This document shows positions 1 to 10,924 of a DNA stretch of 64,000 nucleotides, piece by piece (within the stretch, counting starts at the first letter, position 1; each line of letters opens with the position of its first letter). Both the position numbers and the translations under genes were made by a program. Source of the stretch: Mesorhizobium sp. (lineage in GTDB: Bacteria > Pseudomonadota > Alphaproteobacteria > Rhizobiales > Rhizobiaceae); the NCBI GenBank assembly GCA_004017275.1, contig SAKE01000026.1:1-64000 (forward strand), written 5' to 3'. The notes under the pieces are model-generated. The model worked only from the letters and a program-made list of their open reading frames with translations. It made no database searches and was not told the DNA's origin.

Positions 1-60
1 AAAATCACTCCGATAGGAATCCCACAGATTCAGTCAAAATCTGAACCGCTCTAGATAGAC

Positions 61-95
61 AAAGGCACCCGCCGTCAGGCGGGTGCCTTTGTGCT
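61..95 (+). terminator. Rho-independent terminator of an upstream gene outside the window
   Basis: GGCACCCGCC-gtca-GGCGGGTGCC followed by TTT; perfect 10-bp stem. Confidence 0.7.
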
Positions 96-122
96 TTCAT
101 CGAAATGTCCGCGGGACAGTGC

Positions 123-1079
123 CTATTGGGCGAGAAAACCAGTGATCAGCTTGACGGTGGCGTCGGGGTTTTCCTCCATGATCCAGTGACCGGAGTCCGG
201 CACGATGCCGCCCGTGACATCGGTGGCAACAAGCCGCAGGATATCGGCCTGCGTGGTGCCGGCGGATTTTTCACCGCCAACTGCCAGCACCGGCATGGTC
301 AGTTTGCCGCCGGCGGCGAGCATCGCCCGGTTGTCGATCGCGTCCTGGTCAAAGGCCTTGAACTGCTCGAAAGCGTCGTGCATCGCATGCGGGCGTGCAT
401 AGAGTTTGGCGTAGTGCCTGCGCGTTGCCTCGTCGATCTTCTTGGGGTTGGCCGACAGCTCGTTGTAGAAGCGGTCGAGATAGATGCGCTCGCGACCCGC
501 GACCAGCCGCTCCATGTCCGGGCCGCGGAAGTTGAAGTGCCAAAGCAGCGGGCTTTGCTTGATCTTTTCCCAGTCGCCGATTCCAGGCAGCGGCGCATCG
601 ACGATGACCCATTTGGTGATGCGCTTGGGATATTGCGCGGCAAGCGCATAGCCGACCATGTTGCCGATGTCGTGGGTGACCAGATCAGCCTTGTCGATCT
701 TCAGAGCATCCAACACGCCGGCGACGTCGACGGCCTGATTCTTCTTGGTGTAGCCTGCTTCCGGGTGAGCCGACAGACCCATGCCGCGCAGATCCGGCAC
801 GACGACGGTATGATCCTTCGCAAGTGCCGCCGCCGCCGCGCCCCACATGTCTCCGGTATCGGCAAAGCCGTGCAGCAGCACGACGGCGGGACCCTTTCCG
901 CCGACGCGCACATAGAGTTTGGTGCCATTGGTTTCGACGGACTGCGTCTTGAAACCCGGTGGAAAAGAAACGATGCGTGCCGTAGCCGGCAAGGTAACAA
1001 GAAGCACACCCAACACGGCCAACACGGTCTTGCGCATAGCGTTCTCCAGAGACGTCGGAGGCCCCAAGCCTTCGTTCAT
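123..1079 (-). CDS. Alpha/beta hydrolase with N-terminal signal peptide (start may be the internal MRKTVLAVL)
   Basis: ORF; VVLLHGFADTGDMW, DIGNMVGYALAAQYP nucleophile-elbow-like region, DSGHWIMEE. Confidence 0.85.
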   Translation of the reverse strand: MNEGLGPPTSLENAMRKTVLAVLGVLLVTLPATARIVSFPPGFKTQSVETNGTKLYVRVGGKGPAVVLLHGFADTGDMWGAAAAALAKDHTVVVPDLRGMGLSAHPEAGYTKKNQAVDVAGVLDALKIDKADLVTHDIGNMVGYALAAQYPKRITKWVIVDAPLPGIGDWEKIKQSPLLWHFNFRGPDMERLVAGRERIYLDRFYNELSANPKKIDEATRRHYAKLYARPHAMHDAFEQFKAFDQDAIDNRAMLAAGGKLTMPVLAVGGEKSAGTTQADILRLVATDVTGGIVPDSGHWIMEENPDATVKLITGFLAQ

Positions 1080-1183
1080 GACTATCTCCTAACAGGCTTT
1101 TCACCCGGCGTATGGTGAAAGAATCAAAGAGGGCGCAGCAAACGCCGCGCCCTCGTATCAATTCCCGAAGATGAGCCGTTTTT

Positions 1184-2458
1184 TTAGCTGGCGGCTGCCT
1201 GCGCCTTGCGCGCTTCCTTCATGTTCGGCAGGAACACGGTTAGCAGTCCAAGCAGCGGCAGATACGAGCAGATCTGGAAGACGAAATCGATGCCCTTCAT
1301 GTCGGCGACGACGCCGAGCACGGCCGCCGCAATGCCGCCCATGCCGAAGGCAAAGCCGAAGAAGATGCCGGCGATCATGCCGACGCGGCCCGGCACCAGC
1401 TCCTGCGCGAAGACGACGATGTTGGAGAAGGCCGACGACAGGATCAGGCCGATCAGCACCGTCAGCACCATCGTCCATTCCAGATTGGCGTAGGGCAAGG
1501 CCAGCGTGAAGGGCAGCACGCCGACGATGGAGAACCAGATCATCGCCTTCTGGCCGTAGCGGTCGCCGAACGGGCCACCGAGCAGGATGCCGAGCGCCGA
1601 GGCGCCGAGGAACAGGAACAGCATGACCTGCGACATCTGCACCGAAACGCCAAACTTATGGATCGAATAGAACGTGTAGTAGCTGGCGAGGCTGGCGATG
1701 TAGGCGTTCTTGCTCAGCACCAGCAGTGTCAGCACGATCAATGCATTCATGACCTTGCGGCGCGGAAAGGGCGAAACGAAGCTTGCCGTCTTGCGCGTGC
1801 CCTGCGCGGCGCGCAGCCGGCTGTACCAGCCGCCGACCTGCCACAAGACGATGATGCCGATCAGCGAGCCGACGGCGAACCAGGAGATGCTGGTCTGGCC
1901 GAACGGCACGACGATGAAGGCGGCCAGCAGCGGCCCCATGGACTGGCCGAAATTGCCGCCGACCTGGAACAGCGACTGCGCCAGGCCAAAGCGGCCGCCG
2001 GAGGCGAAGCGGGCGATGCGCGAGGATTCCGGATGGAAGATCGCCGAGCCGATGCCGATCAGCGAGGCGCCGATCAGAAGCAGCAAATAGTGCCCGGCAT
2101 AGGCGAGCACGATCAGGCCGATCAATGACGACGCCATGCCGTAGGGCAGCGAATAGGGCATCGGCCGCTTGTCGGTGATCATGCCGATCACCGGCTGCAG
2201 CAAGGATGCGGTCACCTGGAAGGTGAAGGTCAGGAGGCCGATCTGCCAGAAGTCGAGGCCGTAGTTCTCTTTCAGCAAGGGATAGATGGCCGATAGCAGC
2301 GACTGCATGATGTCGTTGATGCAGTGGCAAAAGCTCACCGCCAGGATAACGGTGAAAGCCGTCGCCTGGGCGGAAGCGTGACTGGTGCTCGCCTGTGGCG
2401 CGACGCTGGCGGCTGTCGTATCGGTCAAGGTAGGCTCCGTGGTCTTTTTGGCGGGCAC
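1184..2458 (-). CDS. MFS transporter, fosmidomycin-resistance (Fsr)-like
   Basis: 424-aa ORF, 12-TM-like hydrophobicity, FCHCINDIMQSLLSAIYPLLKENYGLDFWQIGLLTFTFQ. Confidence 0.85.
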   Translation of the reverse strand: MPAKKTTEPTLTDTTAASVAPQASTSHASAQATAFTVILAVSFCHCINDIMQSLLSAIYPLLKENYGLDFWQIGLLTFTFQVTASLLQPVIGMITDKRPMPYSLPYGMASSLIGLIVLAYAGHYLLLLIGASLIGIGSAIFHPESSRIARFASGGRFGLAQSLFQVGGNFGQSMGPLLAAFIVVPFGQTSISWFAVGSLIGIIVLWQVGGWYSRLRAAQGTRKTASFVSPFPRRKVMNALIVLTLLVLSKNAYIASLASYYTFYSIHKFGVSVQMSQVMLFLFLGASALGILLGGPFGDRYGQKAMIWFSIVGVLPFTLALPYANLEWTMVLTVLIGLILSSAFSNIVVFAQELVPGRVGMIAGIFFGFAFGMGGIAAAVLGVVADMKGIDFVFQICSYLPLLGLLTVFLPNMKEARKAQAAAS

Positions 2459-2541
2459 ACCCGCAGGGCAATCTGGCGGACGCTCCTGTAGAGCGCTTTA
2501 GGGAAGGTGCCTTATAAGCTGCTTGCGGCACGACTTCTTTC

Positions 2542-3465
2542 GTGGTTTGGTCCAATAGTTTCGCAAGTGGGCCATATGAGATGCCGCACGGCAAAGAAAT
2601 CTTTCACGCCGGCAATGCCAATCTCGGTCAGTTGCACGAGAGCCGCTGGCAGTGGCTGGAGCAAGTGGCCGGGCCGGCGGTGGCGCTGCCGACCGAATAC
2701 CCGGACGGCTACCGCGTGCCGCAGCATCGTCACAGTCGCAGTCAGTTGCTGCATGCGCTGGTCGGTGTGGTGCTGGTGACGACGCGGTATGGGCGCTGGA
2801 TGGTGCCGCCCGACCACGCGATGTGGATACCAGCCGGCACCGAGCATTCCGTCGAAATGCTGGGCGATGTCTCGATGCGCTCGGTCTATGTCATGCCGCA
2901 GGCGATCCCCGGGTTGCCCGAGGGCTTACGCGTCGTCGGCGTCACCGACCTGATGCACAGCCTGATCGTGGAATCGGAAAAGCTGCCGCAAGGCGGTGTG
3001 CTGGAAGGGCGCGGCGGGCTGATCATGAACCTCCTGCTGCACGAAATCCCGACCCTGCCTGAACGGCCGCTCGGCCTGCCGTTCCCGTCCGATCCCAGGC
3101 TGTCGGCGCTGTGCCGGCGCTTCGTCGCCGCACCGTCGCCGCACGCGACGATCGATGAGTGGGCCGATGCCGCCGGCATGAGCCGCCGTTCCTTCACCCG
3201 CGCCTTCCAGCGTCAGACCGGCCTGTCGCTGTCGACATGGCGCCAGCAGGCCTGCCTGTTCGCGGCGCTGCCGCGGCTGGCCGACGGCGAGCCGATCACC
3301 AGGGTGGCGCTCGACTTGGGCTATGACAGCGTGCCGGCGTTCATCACCATGTTCAAGCGCATGCTGGGGACCTCGCCACGCGGCTATATGCGCGGCGCTC
3401 GCGAAAGCGTGGAAGTCGCTCGTCGCCTGATCGGCCCGGTTCGATTGGAAAGCCCTGCGCCGTAG
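2542..3465 (+). CDS. AraC family transcriptional regulator (start possibly 2581)
   Basis: cupin-like N-terminus and C-terminal HTH: AGMSRRSFTRAFQRQTGLSLSTWRQQ, LDLGYDSVPAFITMFKRMLGTSPRGY. Confidence 0.88.
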   Translation: MVWSNSFASGPYEMPHGKEIFHAGNANLGQLHESRWQWLEQVAGPAVALPTEYPDGYRVPQHRHSRSQLLHALVGVVLVTTRYGRWMVPPDHAMWIPAGTEHSVEMLGDVSMRSVYVMPQAIPGLPEGLRVVGVTDLMHSLIVESEKLPQGGVLEGRGGLIMNLLLHEIPTLPERPLGLPFPSDPRLSALCRRFVAAPSPHATIDEWADAAGMSRRSFTRAFQRQTGLSLSTWRQQACLFAALPRLADGEPITRVALDLGYDSVPAFITMFKRMLGTSPRGYMRGARESVEVARRLIGPVRLESPAP

Positions 3466-3479
3466 CGGAGGCTGCTGTT

Positions 3480-4415
<936 letters not shown>

Positions 4416-4570
4416 GCACCGTTCCTGGTGGAGGATGGAGAGGCCTGACGGACTCGCCTGCGCCCTTTCACCGGGCTTTTAGCGGCCCGCGCCGGTATTG
4501 CAAGCGTCGAGATCGGGAATCCGCCGGCTAAACTCAAGAAAGCTCCATGCCATCGCCGGCCTGCAACATT

Positions 4571-5236
4571 TCAGCCCGCCTTGCCGCCGAGCCAGGCCGC
4601 GAACTGGTCGATGGTCTGGTCGGCGATCATCTGCATGGTGGCCGGCGAAACCCCCTTCCAGCTGTCGCCGCCCCCGCTGGCGCCGGAATTGACAGAAGGC
4701 GCCTTCTGCTGGCCGTTGATGCGGTGCAGGCGATTGCCGGCCGGATCGTAGACGTCCCAGACATAGATGACGGTGGTATCGGTGCCTTCGGACATCGTCG
4801 AGAAATAGCCCTTCAGCACATGCGTCGCGGTCTGGTCGGCGCTGCCGGCGAGCGTGATGCCGCGCTGCCTGGCGCGGGTCTGCAGCTCCGCCGTCAGCGG
4901 TGTCGCGGCTTCCACCGAAGCGCCGACGATCGGCGCGATCTGCAGGCGGGTCTTCGCCAGGATGGCAGCGCTCTGGGCTGACGGGGCAGGTGCGGCGGTG
5001 GTTGCGGGAGCGCCCGCCGTGCTGGTGGCGGCCGGTGCGGTTACCGTGGCCGCGCCGCTCCCTGACGTGGCGGGCGGCGTCTGGGCCGATGTCGCCGGCG
5101 GGGTGATCGCCGACGGTTCGAGCACGTCCTTTGCGTTGGTGCAGGCGGTCAGAGCCAATGCCACAAGCAATGACACGGTCGTCACATGCGATCGTCTCAT
5201 TTGCCTTCTAACTCCTTGGCGAAGAACGCCTCCCAT
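4571..5236 (-). CDS. Putative lipoprotein, hypothetical (start probably MRRSHVTTVSLLVALALTAC near 5200)
   Basis: ORF with lipobox-like LALTAC and Ala/Pro/Thr-rich linker. Confidence 0.7.
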   Translation of the reverse strand: MGGVLRQGVRRQMRRSHVTTVSLLVALALTACTNAKDVLEPSAITPPATSAQTPPATSGSGAATVTAPAATSTAGAPATTAAPAPSAQSAAILAKTRLQIAPIVGASVEAATPLTAELQTRARQRGITLAGSADQTATHVLKGYFSTMSEGTDTTVIYVWDVYDPAGNRLHRINGQQKAPSVNSGASGGGDSWKGVSPATMQMIADQTIDQFAAWLGGKAG

Positions 5237-5243
5237 TGTGGAT

Positions 5244-6395
5244 TCACTGTACGATCAAGTCGAGATCATGGCGGGACAGCGGCTTGGGCTGGGATTCGGT
5301 GGTCAGGTAGGTGCGGCCAAGCGTCATCGCCGTCTCGGTATCGGAATCCATGATGATCATGTGGGCGAACAGCGTCATGTTCGGCGCGATCGGTTCGGGG
5401 TTGCCCTGGTAGAACATCGGCATGTCCATCCAGGACGGCGTGAAACGGGCGCCGACCGAGTAGCCGCAGGCGTTCAGCCGGTGCTTGGTCAGGCCGTGCG
5501 CCTCCATGGTGCGGGCGTGGGCATCGAACACGTCGCCGAAGCTGTTGCCCGGCGTCATCGCCTTTTCGACGGCCAGAAGCGCTGCGCGGGCGGCATCGAA
5601 CAGCTCCTGATGGCGCTTCGACACCTTGCCGGTCAGCACCGTGCGCATCATCGGCGCGTGGTAATGGTTGAAGACGCCGGCCCATTCGAGCGTCAGCTGG
5701 TCGTTCTTGGTCAGCTTGCGGCGGCCGGCCTTGTAGCGGCACAGCAGCGCGTCGACGCCGGAGCCGATGATGAACTCGTTGGCCGGATAGTCGCCGCCGC
5801 CGGCAAAGATCGCGCCTTGCATCGCGGCCAGGATCAGGGCTTCGTCGCCGCCCTGCTTGATCAGCGGCAAAGCCGCGTCGAGCGCATCGTCGGAGAGATT
5901 GGCGGCCTTCTCGGCCTTGGCGATCTCGGCCGGGCTCTTGAACAGGCGCAACCGGCCGACGATGCCGGACGCATCGGCGATCTGGCCGAAGGTTTGCAAC
6001 TGCTCATCCAGGCGGCGACCATTGAAGGCGGTCAGGCCGTGGGTGTCGTATTCGACCCCGATGCGGGCGCCGAGCAGGTCGAGCTCGTTGAGCAGATTGC
6101 GCAGGTCGACCGCCGGATTGGCGCCGTTGCGGTCGGTCCACAGAACGATGTTGTCGATGATCGAGGTCTGGCGCGCCTGGCGCAGATCGGCCGAACGGGT
6201 CAAAAGCACCATCGAACCGTCGGCCTTCACCACCAGGCACTGGAAGAAGCAGAAGCCGAACGTGTCGTAGCCGGTCAGCCAGTACATGCTTTCCTGCGCG
6301 AACAGCAGGATGGCGTCGAGCTTCTTCTCGGCCATCTCGATCATCAGCCGGTCGCGCCGCGCATCAAATTCCGATCGTTCAAAATGCAGCGCCAT
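5244..6395 (-). CDS. M24 family Xaa-Pro peptidase
   Basis: 383 aa; creatinase N-domain plus M24 fold sequence (LTLEWAGVFNHYHAPMMRTV, GNSFGDVFDAH). Confidence 0.88.
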   Translation of the reverse strand: MALHFERSEFDARRDRLMIEMAEKKLDAILLFAQESMYWLTGYDTFGFCFFQCLVVKADGSMVLLTRSADLRQARQTSIIDNIVLWTDRNGANPAVDLRNLLNELDLLGARIGVEYDTHGLTAFNGRRLDEQLQTFGQIADASGIVGRLRLFKSPAEIAKAEKAANLSDDALDAALPLIKQGGDEALILAAMQGAIFAGGGDYPANEFIIGSGVDALLCRYKAGRRKLTKNDQLTLEWAGVFNHYHAPMMRTVLTGKVSKRHQELFDAARAALLAVEKAMTPGNSFGDVFDAHARTMEAHGLTKHRLNACGYSVGARFTPSWMDMPMFYQGNPEPIAPNMTLFAHMIIMDSDTETAMTLGRTYLTTESQPKPLSRHDLDLIVQ

Positions 6396-7300
6396 TATTC
6401 CCTCTCCAAAACGATCGCCGAGACCTGCCGGCCGTAATCGGGCTCCTTGCGGTGCGTGGTGCGCCGGTAGGAGTAAAACAGATCTTCCTCGGCATAGGTG
6501 CAGCGGCCGAGGCCCTCTGCCGTCACGCCGGCTTTAGCCAGCCGGTCGACCGTGTAGCGGTTGAGGTCGAACATGGCATGGCCGGCGTTGGCGGAGGGTG
6601 CGAAATAGCCGATGTTTTCAGCGTCTGCCTCGACAAAGCGGGCGACGAATTCCGGCCCGACCTCGTAGTTTTGCGGACCGATCGAGGGGCCAAGCACGGC
6701 GACGGTGTTTTCGCGTCGGGCGCCGAGGCTTTCCATGGCGAGGAGGGTGTTTTCGAGCACCCCAGTGAAGGCACCTTTCCAGCCGGCATGCGCGGCGCCG
6801 ATGATGCGTGCCTGGGGGTCGGCAAACAGTACCGGGCCGCAATCGGCGGTCGAGGCGCCGATGGCGATGCCTGGCCGGTCGGTGACGATGGCGTCTGCCT
6901 TGGGGCGCTCGCCGGCAAAGGGTTCCCGGGCAATGACGACATCGGGCGAATGGATCTGCCAGGCGGTCAGCAGATGGCTCGCCGGCACGCCCATCCAGGC
7001 AGCGACACGGGCGCGGTTCTCGGCCACCAGCGTCTGGTCGTCATTCGATCCGGTGCCAATGTTGAGACCCTGGTAGATGCCGTCGGAGACACCGCCGACC
7101 CGGGTAAAATAGCCGTGGCGGATGCCTCGTGCCTGCGCCTTGTCCAGCAGCGGCGACCGAACGGGATCCGGTTTGGTCAGATTCAGCATGCGGGCGTTGT
7201 TGTCCGTGTGGGTGGTTTCGTCAAGAAGAAGGTGCTTCGTCGAGAACAGGCGCTGCAAAGCGCGGACGGGAGATTGGGAGGGGCGGCGGTGAAAAGTCAA
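6395..7300 (-). CDS. pgeF: Peptidoglycan editing factor PgeF / polyphenol oxidase (YfiH) family
   Basis: TADCGPVLFADPQARIIGAAHAGWKGAFTGVLENT signature; start codon upstream of MLNLTKPDPVRS is uncertain. Confidence 0.9.
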   Translation of the reverse strand: MTFHRRPSQSPVRALQRLFSTKHLLLDETTHTDNNARMLNLTKPDPVRSPLLDKAQARGIRHGYFTRVGGVSDGIYQGLNIGTGSNDDQTLVAENRARVAAWMGVPASHLLTAWQIHSPDVVIAREPFAGERPKADAIVTDRPGIAIGASTADCGPVLFADPQARIIGAAHAGWKGAFTGVLENTLLAMESLGARRENTVAVLGPSIGPQNYEVGPEFVARFVEADAENIGYFAPSANAGHAMFDLNRYTVDRLAKAGVTAEGLGRCTYAEEDLFYSYRRTTHRKEPDYGRQVSAIVLERE

Positions 7301-8385
7301 TCCGCCTCGGCAAAGGGCCGAACCGCCACGCCGCGAGGCAGCACCGCAAGCACCTTGAACAGATCGCCCATGGCTTGCGGGCCGGCGAGGCGCTCGACGG
7401 CCTCAGTGATCTTGTCACGCGCCGCCTGGTCGGCATCGGCGCCGAGCCGGCCGGCGCGCTCCAGGATACCCATGCCGAGCAGGAAATCGCCCTGCCTCGT
7501 CAGATGGGCATCGAGGCCATGCGCACGCACGATTGCGGCAAGGGCGGCGAAATCGACATGAGTGGTGAGGTCGGCCTCACCGGGATTGGCCAGCACATCT
7601 TCGTGATTGTGGCTGCGCAAGGCCTGCAGCGTGTCGCCGACACCCGGCTGCAGATGGCCATAGTCGAGGAACAGGCCGGCGCCGCCTTGGCGGGCTATTC
7701 GTTCGGCGATGGCCGCCATCAGCGCTGTACGGGCCGGCGCGATCTCGACGATCGCACCGTGCGGCGCTTCCGCGGCATCGGCGGGCAGCAGCGCCGGGTC
7801 GACAGAGCCTGCGCCGGCGAAGAAGCGCAGCTCGTTGGCGTCGTCGAGGCCGACCATGCGCTCGCGCCAGCCGGCGCCAGCGCGGACGAACTGGCGGATG
7901 GGCACGGCGTCGAACAGTTCGTTGCCGACGATGAACAGCGGTTGTTGTGGCAAGGTCTCGATGGTTTCGTGCCAGCCAATCGCGAAGGGTGTGACGCCGA
8001 GCGTCTGTTTCTGGACATCGGTCAGGCGCGGGCTGGTCTCGATCATGGCGAAGGCAGCACCATTGGCCAGATCGGGATCAAGCCGCGATAGCGTGCGCAG
8101 CATGTCCTTCATCAGCGTGCCGCGGCCGGGTCCGATCTCGGCGATGGTGGTCGGCTGCGGCCGGCCGCTCGCCAGCCAGGCCTGGTATATCCACACGGCG
8201 ACCAACTCGCCGAACATCTGGCTGATCTCGGGCGCGGTGATGAAGTCGCCGGCCGCACCAAAAGGCTCGCGCGTCATGTAGTAGCCGTCCGCCGGGTCGA
8301 ACAGGCACAGCGCCATGTACTCGTTGATCGGTATCGGCCCCAGTGCCTCGATCAGGTCGACGATGCGGGTTTTCAGCCGTGTCAT
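7297..8385 (-). CDS. SAM-dependent methyltransferase, NDUFAF7/MidA family
   Basis: [60 protein letters not shown]; start overlaps the lgt stop (ATGA). Confidence 0.9.
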   Translation of the reverse strand: MTRLKTRIVDLIEALGPIPINEYMALCLFDPADGYYMTREPFGAAGDFITAPEISQMFGELVAVWIYQAWLASGRPQPTTIAEIGPGRGTLMKDMLRTLSRLDPDLANGAAFAMIETSPRLTDVQKQTLGVTPFAIGWHETIETLPQQPLFIVGNELFDAVPIRQFVRAGAGWRERMVGLDDANELRFFAGAGSVDPALLPADAAEAPHGAIVEIAPARTALMAAIAERIARQGGAGLFLDYGHLQPGVGDTLQALRSHNHEDVLANPGEADLTTHVDFAALAAIVRAHGLDAHLTRQGDFLLGMGILERAGRLGADADQAARDKITEAVERLAGPQAMGDLFKVLAVLPRGVAVRPFAEAD

Positions 8386-9236
8386 GCCGGCTGCGGCTGT
8401 TCCACCGGCTTGGCTGTCGCCATCGCCCAGATGCCAGCCAGCACCATCGGGGTGGAAAGGATCATGCCCATGGTCAGCCAGTTGGTGCCGAGGAGATAGC
8501 CGAGCTGCTGATCGGGCTCGCGGAAGAACTCGACGAAGATGCGCGACAAGCCATAGCCGCAGATGAAGGCGCCGCCGACGAAGCGCGGCGTCTTCAGCTT
8601 GAGGCGCGAATGGGTGAGGATGCGCAGCACGAGGAACAACACCACACCTTCGAGCAGTGCCTCGTAGAGCTGGCTCGGGTGGCGGGCAAACGGCCCGCCA
8701 TTGGGAAATTCGAACGCCCAGGGCACGTCGGTTGGCCGCCCCCACAGCTCGGAATTGATGAAGTTGGCGACGCGCACCAGGCCAAGGCCGACCGGCACGC
8801 CGGCCGCCACGACGTCGAACAGCGACCATGTACGGATGCCGCGCTTGATCGAAAACAGCGTCATGGCCAGGATGACGCCGAGCAGGCCGCCATGGAACGA
8901 CATGCCGCCTTGCCAGACCGCGAAGATATCGAGCGGGTGGGCGATGTAACGCGGCAGATCGTAGAACAGCACATAGCCGGTGCGGCCGCCGAGCACGACG
9001 CCGATGGCCGCCCAGACGATGAAATCGTCGAGATCCTCCGGCTTCATCGGCAGGACGCCGTTCGGCCAAAGCTTCGCATTGGCGGCGAGCCGCTTAGCAT
9101 ACCACCAGGCGAACAGGATGCCGACGATGTAGCCGACGCCATACCAATGCACCGCCAGTGGCCCGATCTGGATGAGGATCGGGTTGATGTTGGGGAAGGG
9201 CAGGGAGGCCAGCGGCAGCAGGAAATAGTCGTTCAA
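8382..9236 (-). CDS. lgt: Prolipoprotein diacylglyceryl transferase (probable TTG start)
   Basis: [50 protein letters not shown]; the 9347 start of the ORF call looks over-extended. Confidence 0.94.
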   Translation of the reverse strand: MNDYFLLPLASLPFPNINPILIQIGPLAVHWYGVGYIVGILFAWWYAKRLAANAKLWPNGVLPMKPEDLDDFIVWAAIGVVLGGRTGYVLFYDLPRYIAHPLDIFAVWQGGMSFHGGLLGVILAMTLFSIKRGIRTWSLFDVVAAGVPVGLGLVRVANFINSELWGRPTDVPWAFEFPNGGPFARHPSQLYEALLEGVVLFLVLRILTHSRLKLKTPRFVGGAFICGYGLSRIFVEFFREPDQQLGYLLGTNWLTMGMILSTPMVLAGIWAMATAKPVEQPQPA

Positions 9237-9402
9237 CGGGGAACTCTCGGTTGCGAACGCGTTTGGGCGCGGACCATGCGGCAGGGTTTTGGCAGGGTCA
9301 AGGCAAGGTGGACGCACCCGACTTGATGCCGCAGCGAGGCGCAACATGCTTGCATTCCGTGCGCAGCGCCACTAACTCAATTCCAGCAAGCGAGGATTTG
9401 CC

Positions 9403-9705
9403 ATGTCGACCGGACCGAACCGCATTCTCGATGAATTCGCTAAGCTGATGACCGACGCCGCCGGCGCCGCCCAGGGCGTGCGCCGTGAGGTGGAGACCGC
9501 CTTCAAGGGGCAAGCCGAACGTATTCTCAACACCATGGACGTGGTGCAGCGCGAAGAGTTCGAAGCCGCGCGCGAGATGGCCGCCAAGGCCCGGGAGGAA
9601 AACACCCGCCTTGCCGCCCGTATCGAGGCACTCGAGGCGAAGCTTGCCGAACTGGCCGGTGACGCCTCACCGGCGACGGCAGCCAAGCCCCGCGCAAAAA
9701 AATAA
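9403..9705 (+). CDS. BMFP/UbiK-like accessory factor
   Basis: 100 aa; coiled-coil MDVVQREEFEAAREMAAKAREENTRLAARIEALEAKLAEL. Confidence 0.85.
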   Translation: MSTGPNRILDEFAKLMTDAAGAAQGVRREVETAFKGQAERILNTMDVVQREEFEAAREMAAKAREENTRLAARIEALEAKLAELAGDASPATAAKPRAKK

Positions 9706-10050
9706 TCGTTAAACTTTTCCACATAGCCCGATCCTGAAAAGCGCTTTGCCGTGAATCGTTTAACGGCATTGCATGAATCTTTGTGACAGCGGCTTTCCAC
9801 ATGCGAATGACGCAGTGCGAAAAATTGGGCTGTTCACGCGACTCCCGATCAATAGACTGAATTTGTTGCATGATTCGGAGCAGGGTCATGCGACCGGGCG
9901 GTGGGGTCCGGTCTGGGGTCTTTGCGTCGAGAAGTAGTCTTTTGCGCGAAGAAAGTCCTGGCCGTCCGAGTTCTAGACAAGATTGTTCGTTGTGTGTGCC
10001 CTCCCGCGGAGCGTGTGGCGGCGCTCGTACAGAACGACAGGAAGCATTCC

Positions 10051-10551
10051 ATGGAACTTCTCGAACTCGAATTTTCCCGCGAAATCCATCCGGTGGATGT
10101 TATCGAGCAGGTGGCCCACAACAACGACTGGTCCTTTGAGCGGGCCGGCGACGACGAGATTTCGATCTCGGTTGCCGGAAGCTGGACCGACTATCACGTC
10201 TCCTTCTCGTGGATGGAGGATTTCGAGGCGCTGCACCTGGCCTGCGCCTTCGACATCAAGGTGCCGGAGACCCGCGCGCTGGAAGTGATGCGGCTCTTGT
10301 CGCTGATCAACGAGCAGATGCTGTTTGGCCATTTCGATCTCTGGGAGCAGGAAGGCGCGATCATGTTCCGCCAGTCGCTGCTTTTGGCCGGCGGGGTCGA
10401 GCCGTCGAGCCAGCAGGTTGAAGTGCTGCTGTCGTCGGCGCTGGAAGCCTGCGAATGCTATTTCCAGGCTTTTCAGTTCGTCGTCTGGTCGGGAACCTCG
10501 GCCAAGGACGCACTGGCCGGCGTGCTGTTCGAGACCTACGGCAACGCCTGA
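10051..10551 (+). CDS. YbjN domain-containing protein
   Basis: MELLELEFSREIHPVDVIEQVAHNNDWSFERAGDDEI with YbjN-type pattern. Confidence 0.85.
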   Translation: MELLELEFSREIHPVDVIEQVAHNNDWSFERAGDDEISISVAGSWTDYHVSFSWMEDFEALHLACAFDIKVPETRALEVMRLLSLINEQMLFGHFDLWEQEGAIMFRQSLLLAGGVEPSSQQVEVLLSSALEACECYFQAFQFVVWSGTSAKDALAGVLFETYGNA

Positions 10552-10564
10552 GCCAAAAACCAAG

Positions 10565-10924
10565 ATGAGTTCGAACAGCGAGCGCAAGCCCGAGATCAGT
10601 TTTGCCGATTTCGATCGTGTCGACATTCGCGCCGGCACGATCGTAGAAGTCGAGCCGTTCCCCGAGGCGCGCAAGCCCGCGTTCAAGCTGAAGATCGATT
10701 TCGGCGCCGGCATCGGCATCAAGAAATCGTCGGCGCAGATCACCAAATACTATACGCCGGAGACGCTGATCGGCCGGCAGGTGTTCGCGGTGGTCAATTT
10801 CCCGCCGCGCCAGATCGGGCCGTTCATGTCGGAAGTGCTGACGCTGGGTTTTCCCGACGATGAGGGCGCCGTTGTGCTCGGCGCCATCGAGCGCAGGGTG
10901 CCGGATGGCGGCAGGTTGTTTTAG
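10565..10924 (+). CDS. csaA: tRNA-binding protein CsaA-like
   Basis: ISFADFDRVDIRAGTIVEVEPFPEARKPAFKLKIDFG ... VVNFPPRQIGPFMSEVLTLGF. Confidence 0.9.
   Translation: MSSNSERKPEISFADFDRVDIRAGTIVEVEPFPEARKPAFKLKIDFGAGIGIKKSSAQITKYYTPETLIGRQVFAVVNFPPRQIGPFMSEVLTLGFPDDEGAVVLGAIERRVPDGGRLF

Noticed and set aside
1-60. Possible tRNA end at the window start
   Set aside because: No cloverleaf or CCA/T-loop signature; only the terminator hairpin at 61-95 is supported.
4854-6437. 527-aa plus-strand ORF overlapping the lipoprotein and M24 peptidase genes
   Set aside because: Spans two well-supported minus-strand genes; His/Arg/Gly/Val-rich shadow translation.
9750-9880. Cluster of GANTC sites upstream of ybjN as a cell-cycle (CcrM/CtrA) regulatory region
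   Set aside because: Four sites in 130 bp is suggestive, but no convincing CtrA TTAA-N7-TTAA box was found.
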